A stretch of DNA of 64,000 nucleotides from Takakia lepidozioides (taxonomy: Eukaryota; Streptophyta; Takakiopsida; Takakiales; Takakiaceae), in assembly GCA_030704615.1 (NCBI GenBank), contig CM060733.1, positions 27,340,001-27,404,000 of the forward strand. The letters run 5' to 3'. Below the pieces are notes generated by a model. The model had not been told where the DNA came from. It ran no database searches and saw only the letters and a program-made list of their open reading frames with translations. Both the position numbers and the translations under genes were made by a program. Below are positions 41,755-52,199 of this stretch, one piece after another; positions within the stretch are counted from its first letter, which is position 1, and every line of letters begins with the position of its first letter.

Positions 41755-43173
41755 TTAAACAAATGTGTTCGGCCTGCTGGCCTTGAACGTAGTCTTCAAG
41801 TTCCTGCTGGGTGGTCTGATCTTCCGATGAGTCAATGGAAACTTGATTTTGGAGTCATGAAATTGCTTGGTATTTTCGCGCTTGCATAAAGAAACAGGGA
41901 TGGTTGCTGTCTTGATGATCTGAATGCAAGGGGAGCGCACACGGTGGCGAGAGGCCATTTCATCATACATTTGCTCTACTGCTCCATTCAGAGTGGTGTC
42001 GCGGTACTCCTTGTACATATTGTGGTAGCCTGTTCGGCTCTGGTACCTCACCCAAATGCCAAAGTTCTGGATTGTGGTGGGATACTTCTCAAAGATCTGT
42101 CGAAATTGGCAACAGAAAGATGTCAGCAAAGTGTAGTCTGTCCACAAATTCAAGTACTTACAATCTCCTGTCTGTTCAAGGCCTGCGTACCCTCTTCCTC
42201 GTGTAAACATTCTCTCAGTCTTCAGTGACTACAACAAAGCAGGCATCTCGCATGTACTCCCCCCTTCCCCTTCTCACCCCCAGGAAGTCCACTTTTTACA
42301 TAAGACTGCAAACTGAAAACAGTAACGTAATGGCTCAATTAGAATGCACAATGCTGGCCACCTTACCTCATTGATGGCAAGAATCTGCCCGTGTGACCTC
42401 TTCACCTTCTTCAACTTCCTGAGGAAGTACCTACACAACAAATGCCAACATCGTGCAAATCAAGTTCTTGCAGCCCACTGGTCCAGTCCTCTGCCACTTT
42501 GAGTTCATTGGAGCTATACCAGTACTACCAAATTCACTGTGAGCTTCATACCCAACCATCAACGATGTCAACGGTGAAAGACTGCCGGAGTTGGTGCAAA
42601 TTGTCGACTTTCCAAAGCATGAAGCTACAACCAGGGATTACCCTTCACACGTGCAGTCCACGTAATTTCCTCCGGCCCAAAAGCATGACCGATCCGTTTG
42701 TGAATGCAGATCACAGATATAAAACATGAGAGTGATTTAAGTTTGGTTTCCTAACGACTTTAACGATGCAAGCACCAAAACAGGGACAAGGTTCTTAATT
42801 GTACATAGGCAGAAGGTTTGTGAGTTAGGTCATACCAAAACTTGGACTTTGCCCGCACTTCGTTGGTCGCCCACAGCTTCATGCGGTACGCCTTCGGCTG
42901 CTCATCGGTGGGGGTAGGCAGCGCCCGCCCCACCACCTGGTACTGGTGAAACTGCTCCCATCAAACACCTCATTAACTCATACCACACCATATCGGAAGC
43001 AGACCAACAGTGACAGCGAGACTAAATATGCAACAAAGAGAACATATCAAAAGCAAAGAAACCAACATCGCCCAACAGACACCCATCGTTGCAGAAGCAG
43101 TTTCCACGCGAACACTTGTTGGTGTGGCACAGGCATGTGGTAAGACAGGACAAGAACGTACCCGAAAACTCAT
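41755..43173 (-). CDS. RPL18A: 60S ribosomal protein eL20 (L18a), four exons
   Basis: Exons with clean GT/AG borders: 43,173-43,162 (MSFR), 42,951-42,836, 42,430-42,367 and 42,096-41,755 (TAA). The spliced length is 534 nt, giving 177 residues, the normal size of the family. The protein begins '[20 protein letters not shown]' and carries the conserved '[20 protein letters not shown]', '[20 protein letters not shown]' and '[13 protein letters not shown]' blocks. It is a component of the cytosolic large ribosomal subunit. A very short first exon coding for only the start is common in ribosomal protein genes. Two telo-box motifs lie upstream. No disruption is seen, so this is a functional-looking host gene. 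Confidence 0.97.
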
Positions 43174-43259
43174 GGCTCCTGCCTGCTCTCTCTCTCGGAT
43201 CAGAGCAAGAGCGTGGAAGGGGCTGCAGCAAGCAACTCGTTCCGGCCTCCAATTAGGGC

Positions 43260-43347
43260 TAGGGTTTCATTCCCTCGTACATCGACCAGGATGAATGTTT
43301 CACGAATATGAAGCAATGAAGAACTTATTGTATAGTTGTTAGGGTTT
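43260..43347 (-). promoter_or_regulatory. Two telo-box motifs upstream of RPL18A
   Basis: The minus strand carries AAACCCTA at 43,267-43,260 and 43,347-43,340, about 90 and 170 bp upstream of the start codon. AAACCCTA is typical of plant translation-machinery promoters. The distances fit a promoter or 5' untranslated region. Confidence 0.6.
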
Positions 43348-43504
43348 GAGGTGGCAGACGTCAGGTGGGGGTGTAGAGGACCCACGTTTGAGCCGCCGCC
43401 ACCGACGTCAGAGTCGGTGGAGGTGATGGGAAAAGTTGATGCCTTTGTCTGATCTTTTGGTGCGCTTCTTCTGAACGGGGGCTGATCTTTACATTGCTTC
43501 ATGC

Positions 43505-45090
43505 ACTCACATGAGCTGTTTCATTGTTGCTATCTCCCGCCGAATCAAGTACACAAACATATGTATATATATATATATGTAGAGCTCCGTTGTTTATGAC
43601 TATGTTCATTGAAGACAAGTTTGTAGAGGCAATTTCACCGTTCGTCTTTGATCTGCAAAGGCTACTGAGAGGCTACTATCTGAATATAGTCTGGACATGT
43701 GTACATGAATAAGGTTGACTGGGGATCTACAGCCCGAGCTTTCGGCGAAATTGTACTACGATCTTACGATTTTTTTTATTTCAAAATGCGCACATTGAGG
43801 TCAGCAATCTGGAGAGTATTGAAACGATGGTACAAGCAGTCAAGCGCATTTTCAAACCCCTTAACTTTCAGGAACAGATGTCACCCTCACAATGCTCACA
43901 ACCATACTTTTAAAGGCTTGATCAATATTCCGGATTCCAAAATTTTCCAGGGCCACGGATCAAAGAAGTGTATAGATCTTAAAGATTTATCTCCATCAGC
44001 TTCATATATTACTGCGGATTACGCATGAGATGTACACTGCTCGTCTCTTCATGTAGCTATAGTGATTCGTTCCTTATAGCTTTTAAACTCCAAGCCAGGT
44101 TGATGCAGTAACCTCGGCAGCACTCCTGGAGTGTGACTTCAGATGGTCTTTATATCTACTACAAGTAAATATTGGTTACTGGTTTCCAGTGCTTCTGTGT
44201 AGAAAAATTAGTTTGCTCAAGTGTTATGTTGCAATCTTCAGGTTTATAACATACGATCTTCTTCTAAAATTACTGTATAACGCCCGAGTAACGCCCTGGA
44301 GACCTATTGCTCAGCTTGTGCTGACGAGTTCATCTTCAAGCTGCAACTATCATGATGGCTTTCAAATAAGTAGGCCCTGAGGACCTGCAAGCACCTGGAA
44401 CACACCGCCTGACAATCCTCTCCGACCGCCCAGCATACCTTATATCTTTGATGTCACATCATGGATCTGACCTCCGATCAAGATTCTGCATTCTGCCTAG
44501 GTCGCACAGGTTCTAATTCTATCAAGTTCCTTTCTTTCTTCTTAACCCAATGGCCTGGAAAAGGTGATTCGCCTAAAAGTTTACTTCTTGACAATTCTAG
44601 AGAGCACGAAGAAGATTCGTAAGGGAAGACAAGTTGCACGGTCACATCTTGAAGCTGAATGGACGCACGAAGTCATCGAACTGTCTGCGAAAGCCGATAT
44701 TCTTATCAAAACCCGACTTCAGAGAATAAAGTGTGCATCCCCATGTTTTTGCTGACTTTCGATGGGTCCAAGGGCCACTTGAAGCGTTGCCTGCTTCACA
44801 TCGGAAACGAAGACGATCAAAATATAGTACATACATGTATGTTCGTTACAAGGCTGATCGAGTTCCGGCACTGCCACTCCCGGAGGAAAATTCTGTTTGG
44901 AAGTATGATATGAGGATCAGCTTCCCCTTATGCCAAACTTAATCATGATATATTCACAGCGAGATGGTGCACGAGCTTTTACCTCTGAAATATGGAAAAT
45001 GTCATTGACGGTCTCTGGTGTTCGAAATTTATGTACGGTATGTCGTCCCTACAATTGGACTCATAAGAATCTTCTGATGCCGCGAGTGTA
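43505..45090. other. Intergenic between VQ gene and RPL18A, nothing recognised
   Basis: Several + strand frames (43,699-44,028; 44,564-44,755; 44,930-45,250) have no family features. Contains an AT dinucleotide run near 43,560-43,580. An unrecognised + strand gene cannot be excluded. Confidence 0.3.
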
Positions 45091-45098
45091 CAGAAAGT

Positions 45099-46331
45099 CT
45101 ATACACGCTTCTCTGTGGAGCCCTGGTCGAACCATGAATCTATCTGACTGTATGACTGCAGGTCTAGTAATTCCTCAGGTACGGTACCTTTCAGCTGCAT
45201 TCCTTGACGTGGTCTGTTTTGGGGTTCGGAGGTTCCCTCATCTAATCTAGTGGGATCCGCCTTGGCGGCAGATGTGTACCCGGTATCTCGCGATCTGTCA
45301 CTCCCAATTGCATCCCACAACAAGGGAATGTCACGAGAAGCAGATTTTGAAGTACTTGTATCTGGTAGTGATCTATTAAGAGCATATAATGACATCAATT
45401 GAGACGGATAGATTCCCAAATATGGAGCTGTACTGCTGTGGCCCAGTTCCATATCTTTCTGGAAAGGGAGAGAGCATGGCAACACTTCAAGACCAGATGA
45501 ATGAGATGAGATGAAAGGGAAGGGAGAAACTCTATTGCTTTGTTGCACTTGGTCCCTGAACTCGAGAGATGTGGGGACTGCATTCACGGCTAGTAAACCA
45601 TGTGTATCTTCCATGGGTACAGCGCGCTTCGGCTGCGGTCGCACTACATGCGCCCCGGTGGCTAAACCTGGCCCAGGAATGCCTGTGAGCTTCTGCACCA
45701 TCTCCCGAAACTCAGTACTGCTTGCCTCCAAAATCGTAGTAGGCACACGCCGAGACGCTCGCGACCGCCGCTTCGTCACTCTGGTGGTGGCACCGCCCAC
45801 TGATTCTGTTGCGTTGGTCCGCTGATACCTATTGTATGGCACTGTGGGCGTGTCCACAGACTCAGCCTTGCAACGGTCAGGCACCATAGAAACTGCCTTA
45901 CTTAACGCAGACTCAGCTGTACTAGGGGAAGAGGCGTTGCTCCCATGAATTTGGATGTCCTTGCCTGCAAGGTAGCCAGCACGAGTGGCCGTCACCGCGC
46001 TTGCCCATGTGTGACCAGTGCTCGAGCAGACCTTAGTGCTCTGGGGCTTGGAGTACGTGAGAGAGCTTCCCCCTAGGGATTCTGAGATGAGATGAGAAGT
46101 GGACGAGCCCGTGACATACTTGGATCGTAATTCTCGCTCCAGCTGGGCTGCTTCGGACTCAACCTGTGTACTACTAGGATGTGGCGAAAAATCCTTTTCT
46201 GACCCTTTCACCTTGCCTGATCCATGGTCATACTTCCACTGAGCATTTCCCTCCCACCTTTCCATTACGTCCTCCCTTGTAGCCTGCACTTCTCTCGCAC
46301 TTCTGGGTGATGATGCCACCCCACCGGACAC
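45099..46331 (-). CDS. VQ-motif protein
   Basis: A 410-residue open frame, Ser-rich and mostly disordered-looking, with the plant VQ motif FREMVQKLTG (FxxxVQxLTG, residues 208-217) and just before it a basic stretch KRRSRASRR (188-196) that could be a nuclear localisation signal. VQ proteins bind WRKY transcription factors through this motif. The leftmost codon of the frame is GTG and the first in-frame ATG is at residue 23, so the true start is either that ATG or an upstream exon; a donor-like AAG|GTAAGT lies near 46,447. The Thr-Gly-Ile-Pro-Gly continuation after the motif is like land-plant members. Confidence 0.75.
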   Translation of the reverse strand: MSGGVASSPRSAREVQATREDVMERWEGNAQWKYDHGSGKVKGSEKDFSPHPSSTQVESEAAQLERELRSKYVTGSSTSHLISESLGGSSLTYSKPQSTKVCSSTGHTWASAVTATRAGYLAGKDIQIHGSNASSPSTAESALSKAVSMVPDRCKAESVDTPTVPYNRYQRTNATESVGGATTRVTKRRSRASRRVPTTILEASSTEFREMVQKLTGIPGPGLATGAHVVRPQPKRAVPMEDTHGLLAVNAVPTSLEFRDQVQQSNRVSPFPFISSHSSGLEVLPCSLPFQKDMELGHSSTAPYLGIYPSQLMSLYALNRSLPDTSTSKSASRDIPLLWDAIGSDRSRDTGYTSAAKADPTRLDEGTSEPQNRPRQGMQLKGTVPEELLDLQSYSQIDSWFDQGSTEKRV

Positions 46332-46449
46332 TTTTCCTGTCCACCTCGTCAGCTCGGGGCATTATATCTGCCTGTCTACAACATGATCTCCCTCTGTCCT
46401 CCTCTTTCCAGATCCTTGAACCGATCAGCACCCTTGTCAAACTTACCTT

Positions 46450-49060
46450 GAAGATGGGTTAACGAGATATAGCAACGAGTTGTAATCTGCAAACGGAGGA
46501 AGACATGTAGTATACCTATTGAGACATGGCCAGCCAGAAATGTGCACCTTGAATCACAGACTGGCTACATACATATCCAGAGGAGAAGTTTTGCGTGTCC
46601 AGTCTCCAAGGACTCGAGAGAGAGCTCGGGAAGCACGCGGTTTTTCTGGGAAGAAAGCTCCTAGTTTGACTGGCACCCTTACCCCGAGTTGAATTCGTAT
46701 TTTTTAAATCTAGTATTGGCATGCCGTAGTATATGGTAATAAGTTAACGAATACAGACATTGTTTTGCGTGCCCACAATTCAATTGAACTGCCAAAAAAT
46801 AAAATCAAGCAAAGCGGGGTGGACGTCAAATAGGACTGTCTGAAGGAGGGTGGTTATTGCATGCGGGCTCCACATGGCTATTGCATACCTCTGGAAGTGG
46901 CAATTAGATGGATGGTGTTAAGAAGATTTTTTCCCCTTTTGGAAAGAAATTGAATTGCAAAGACAATTCAACTGATTTGCATTTTTGGTATGTGACGAAT
47001 TGAATTGCTGCCTCTTTGGTATTCCCTAACCTACGAGGGTCCGAGCCCGGCTATCATGGGACACAACAAGCCTTCCTAAAGTCAAAAGGTGGCGGGCCCT
47101 AATAAGCAATGACAAGTAGGATGCAGGTGCCAGAACTGGGTGCTTATTTCTCTTTGAGGAGAGGCTCATCATACTTGATTCTACAGCTTAATCTGCTCTG
47201 GATGATGCATGCAGAGGCGTCGGCAATATGCCTGTAAGCAAAGCTTTCCATCAATGGATACAACAATGTAGTTAGATAGTGATCTGAAGCTGGGATGGAT
47301 GCTCTATGGAATGGGCCAGGATTATAGCAGAGGGGAAACCCAGATGAAGATCAGGCACAATGCTGGCCAAAAAATCAGAGTTGATATTGAAGAGAGAAGA
47401 TGGACAGCAGCAGCAGCGTGAAGGAGGGAGGGACAGAGCAGAACACCAGTCGGATGGGAACACGACAGCGGCAGCCGAAGCTTCTGTGACGTAGAAGGCG
47501 AAATGGCGTAGCGGACGTAATACGAGTGGGGGACCCCCCACTGTCAGGGTCCGCCATGGCTGCAAAGATCTTCTCAATGCCCCGAGGTGAAAGCTCAGTG
47601 GTGTTGAAGAAGGTCGGCAAGAAAGTCTGCAGGAACGCGCGAAAGAAATGCGAGGTTTGTTTGAACCATCCAACTTCGTCGATCTTCTTCTCCAAGTCAT
47701 CCCCTACAGTAGCAATTCTGCTAACATTCCGACCCCTTTTCCTGCCATCAAGTCAGCACTTGTTTTGTATGGAGGATGGAGGTATGTAGCATCATTCTGC
47801 TGTAAGATTCAAGTGCTACGCAGTTACATCATCTGTGCTGCTGCTGCCTTGACCCGTGTGTCTTTGCTGACCTCGCCTCGTCACAGGCTTCCACTTTGAA
47901 TTTCGAAGACGAATCGCACAAAAAAGCCGTTGAGACAAATTCTCCAATTCACTCAAGGAAGAAAGAATCTGGAGTGTAACGTTCTGTTTTTGGATTTCTC
48001 TGTTCTTCGGAGGCAATTTGATTGGGCAGATGGAGTAAAGACGTAGGTATACGAAATTTGTAATCAGACATTGGACTGTAATATAAGGGATGGCTCGGAA
48101 GTGCTCTCGCGTCACGTCGTGCGGAGGGAGCGGGATCCTGTCGATTTGCCATAAGTTAGATACCTCACGTCAGTTAAGTAACGGGCAGCTTCACGACTTT
48201 CGAAACCACAGACAGTGGAGTTGGTGGTGGTCGCTCGTCATCCACCTCCTCATTATGATTGTGGGGTAGAAATTGAGACTTTGACTGAAACAAGCTGCTG
48301 GGTAGCTGCTGCTTCTCAAAAGTGTGAGGCTCTGGTCCCATCTAGGTACAAAAAGATCTGAAGCTGTACCTGCAGATTCCCCGGAAAGAGATGAACCTAA
48401 GCAACGTCTATCTCTTCACCCCCACCTCCTAAAAACCCACTCAGGAGTGCATCCTCTGCAGTTTGTCGAAGGAATGCTCTTCACAAACAGTTTTCAGAAA
48501 AACTATGCTTGATACAATGCAATTGGATTTACTACAGGGTCCAATGTCAGCGGAACTGGTTCCTTATAGTGCTGTGTATCCAAGTTCATGAAGAAATTTG
48601 GGGATGAAAACTTGACTCTACACCTGAAAAAAGTTTAACTGTTGTATGTGGGACCAGATATTGTAAGCAAACTTGATCTCCTGGCTGCAGAGGTGAAAAC
48701 TCCTCAACCATCTGCCTCGGGAATCTCAGAATGTGAGTTAAAATGCTCCAAGAAGAGAGAGAGATACTGCACTAGGGTACATAAGGAAGACTGCTGCACT
48801 TTCCCAGTTAGACTGTTCTTCCTTTCAGGAAGGTCATCCTTTTCCTCTTTAGTTGAGTGGCTCCCTATTTTCCTTGAAAAAAATTCCTGGAAATTTAAGG
48901 GTTCTGATTCCGAATGACCGTCTTGGCATATCAAATAATTACTCGACAGCGATTACCCTTTGGCCAACAAATCTTGTAAAATGGTGTACATAGAGCAGAG
49001 GACTCTGTAAGTACTCTAAATTGTGCAGAGGCACTATCTTTGTTACTTTAATGCAGAGGT
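46450..49060. other. Intergenic between FtsH-like and VQ genes
   Basis: Opposed frames near 47,375-47,790 ('MAAKIFSMPRGESSVVLKKV' on +, 'IDEVGWFKQTSHFFRAF' on -) are not recognised. The + one ends near donor-like GAG|GTTTGT (47,652) and could be a first exon. I searched this stretch by eye on the minus strand for the missing FtsH zinc-protease motif and did not see it. Confidence 0.3.
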
Positions 49061-49066
49061 GGCGAC

Positions 49067-52000
49067 TCAGCCATTGAAAGGAAGTGTTTGATAGCCTTCA
49101 CGCTGCTCACTACCTCCTTGCAACTGCCTGGCGTCTGCTGCAGTTGCCCGGTTGAACCACCGGCTCAGCTGTTTCTCCATTGCACTCACCACTGTGCGCC
49201 TCTCTCCCACCCCATACTTGGCCCTGTCTACTGCCTCCTTGAAATCCTCTACTGCGACTGCTGACCGACCTGCATCCCCCAAGACTCTTCTCATCCCTCT
49301 TTAGATATAGACAGCAAACCGTAGCCATGCACTGTTACTGAGTTCAGGACATTTTCAACTTCTGAATCACTACCTCACACGTAGTCCCTGAACATCCACT
49401 TCAAGTTTGGAGAGAGGGTACCATCGTCTCACAATCCATAACTCTGATCAATACCATGCTGCTGTATACTAAAACCCCATATTGCCTGCCAATAAACTAT
49501 TTCCAATCCTTCAAGTCGACGTTACACCAAATTTGTAGTTGTACAGCCCTTGCGAAAACAACTCGCTGTTTCACGACTTGCTGCTCAGGTAGAGTTAAGA
49601 GGGTACGGATAGCAACACACCTTGCCTTGCAGCAAGGAGAGCGGCCTCATTCACAACATTTGCAAGATCAGCACCCACAAAGCCGGGGGTGAGAGAGGCC
49701 ACAATTGCACATAAGCTGGCTGCATCCTGCTCCACTGGCACAGAACGCATGTGCACTGCCAGCACCTGCTTCCGCCCCTCAAAATCCGGTGCACGCACAT
49801 TCACCCTACGGGATATGCGGCCAGGCCTACATAGTGCTGGGTCCAGCACCTCCGGCCGGTTGGTGGCCGCCAGCACCAGCACCCCTGTCTCCGAATCAAA
49901 TCCATCCATTTCGGTCAACAACTGCACCCCAAATGTTGCAAATCAGCCTCACCTTCACTAGAAACCACATACAGAAGACACGGATTCCTTCAACAAGGGA
50001 GGCTGGTGTTATGAGACATAAGACACCTCACCCTTGTCAGGGATCCATCCATGCCTATCACACCACACACAAGCCAAAAAAAATAGAAAACAACCTGATT
50101 CAGAGTTTGGTCCCGCTCATCATTAAAGCTCCTACCACGACGGCCACCCACAGCATCCAGCTCATCAATGAACACAATCGAGGGTTTGCTCTTCCTGGCC
50201 TCAGCAAACAGTTCGCGAATACGCGCTGCTCCCCTGTAACCCACCAGCCCTTGTAAGTACATATGTGGCACTACCTGGAAATGGTGCAGTCAGGCCAAAA
50301 CATGTGACAATGCCCATGCAAGTACCTGCCTACAAACATCTCCACAAACTCGCTCGCTGAGGCTGCGAAAAAAGGGACTCCAGCTTCTCCAGCCACCGCA
50401 CGTGCCAACAGTGTCTTTCCAGTACCAGGAGGGCCTACTAACAAGACCCCCTTAGGTAGCTTTGCACCCAAGCTTGCGAAGTTGGATGCTCCTCTCAGGC
50501 ATGCCACAATCTGCAGTGGTCCCCGCACATACATCATCATCATCACCATGGACACAACCTAAAATGAGATATGAACATGATCATCAGTATGCGTATTTTG
50601 TAAGCCTTGACCCACAGTATAAAAATCAGAAGGGGAAAGGCCCAAAGGAGCAGTCTGCAGTCAGCAAAAGTAGACGGTGAAATAGTTAACACTGACATTG
50701 TCTATGATAGACAATTGTCACAAATTCAATTCCATGCTAAGCTACTACATCTAATAGCAACGAGTCATCTGCTTTCTCTCACATTTCAGCACACACCTTG
50801 TCCCCTCTGCTTTTCGAGTAATTTGTTTTTAGAAATTAGGCAGTCTAGAGCTTCAGCCAGAATCCTTCCATTCAATTCCAGTCACAAGGACACTCTGCAT
50901 TGACATACCTCCATGAGTTCAGCCTTGGCAGTGTCAATTCCAGCGACATCATTGAACTTGACCACCTGGGAACTTAGTCGCCGCCTCTGTGCAGATGATT
51001 TGCTGCCAGCCATCTGGCGGTGCATGAGCCAAAGCAGTGGACTGAGTGGAATCCAGAGTGAAATAATAGTTAGCAGCAGAGTACGCACCGCAGCAGTCAC
51101 TGACTGTGGTGCAGAGCTGTAGTGCACACCTGTCTCTCTCATTAGACTGAGTAAATAGGTCTCGTCGTGCTTTATCCGCCGTGTCAAGTAGTGCCACTCA
51201 CTCCTCTTCACTGCCCTATGTGTGCTTGCCGCTCCTGACATATTGGCCTTATCGCCAACCCTTTGTCCCTGCCACGTTTCCATTTCTTCAGATGGGCTGG
51301 GACCTCCCACTCTGACACCCTTCACAGTCTCTAGTGAAACGGCAGCTACACCTCCATCTTCGACCACTGTGGGCAGCAAATTGAAATACAGTTTGCAAGT
51401 GTTCTCTTCGAAAAGGGCCGAGCTGACGGAGCCTTCATGGAGGTTGTTCACAAGCTGCGAGTAAGGCACTACAAGTGCTGGCGAGGTGGCGGTGAGGTGC
51501 AGGGAGATGGCAGCCACCCCGCATGTGCACACCACCAATGCCCCCAGCAGCAGCGGCCGCCACGGTAGTGCCCGCGGAGGTGCCCAGCACCGCCGGACAT
51601 AGCGCAGCAGTAGCCTCAGACGCCCACGCAGCCGCAACTTCCGTTGCACGCCCTTGCGCTCTCGGCTCTTGTCTGCTACCACTTGCTTACTACACTGCAC
51701 CCTACCCACCCTCCTCCTGCTTCTGTTGTCAAACATGTGACACTGTGAGCAACTGCCCCAAGTTTGCGTGCTTGAAGAATTACAGTGTGGCAGAGGTATC
51801 CTGATGATACCCCTCGTCTCTTCAACGACAACTCTACGAATCCGCAAGGCTTTTCTCCCTTTAAGGAACGTACACGTCTCTTCACAATGTAACTGAAAGA
51901 CGTTGGGTCTTCCTTCACCCAAAAACCAGCTCCTCTCTAATCCATATGCCATCGTTGACCTCCATTGCAGCTTATGGCGGCCAAGAAAAGATCCCACAGT

Positions 52001-52150
52001 ACTGTGAAAGCATGAGGAAAGATTGCTTACATTTGGAAATGAGGATGAGATGACCCGCTGCTCCAGCATGCCTTGCTTGTCTGTCAGAATGCAATGAGCC
52101 TTGGCAGTGCAGTAGGACCCAACTCCGCAATGCGGATTAGAGGATGCCAT
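49067..52150 (-). CDS. FTSH: FtsH-like AAA+ protein (FTSH7/9 type), protease domain not found
   Basis: Exons: 52,150-50,909, 50,510-50,326, 50,233-50,095, 49,921-49,621 and 49,269 to a TGA at 49,067. I choose the ATG at 52,150 because the open frame further up begins with GTG. The N-terminus is long and basic, as for a plastid or mitochondrial transit region, with two membrane segments ('[18 protein letters not shown]' and '[19 protein letters not shown]'). The AAA+ module is complete: Walker A GPPGTGKT, Walker B '[10 protein letters not shown]', the second region of homology '[18 protein letters not shown]' with the arginine finger, and '[18 protein letters not shown]'. After '[14 protein letters not shown]' and 'AMEKQL' the expected HEAGH zinc-protease motif is replaced by unrelated sequence and a stop. 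Either further exons were missed or this is a protease-less FtsH-like (FtsHi-type) protein. Confidence 0.85.
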
Positions 52151-52199
52151 CTGCCGTGCCCTTCTCCGTAAATTTCCTTGTCCCTCCACTAATTCTCAG

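Noticed and set aside
43200-43502. 100-codon minus frame upstream of RPL18A
   Set aside because: It overlaps the presumed promoter and 5' untranslated region with telo-boxes and has no family resemblance.
45511-45825. 104-codon + strand frame inside the VQ gene
   Set aside because: Antisense shadow of the VQ frame without recognisable features.
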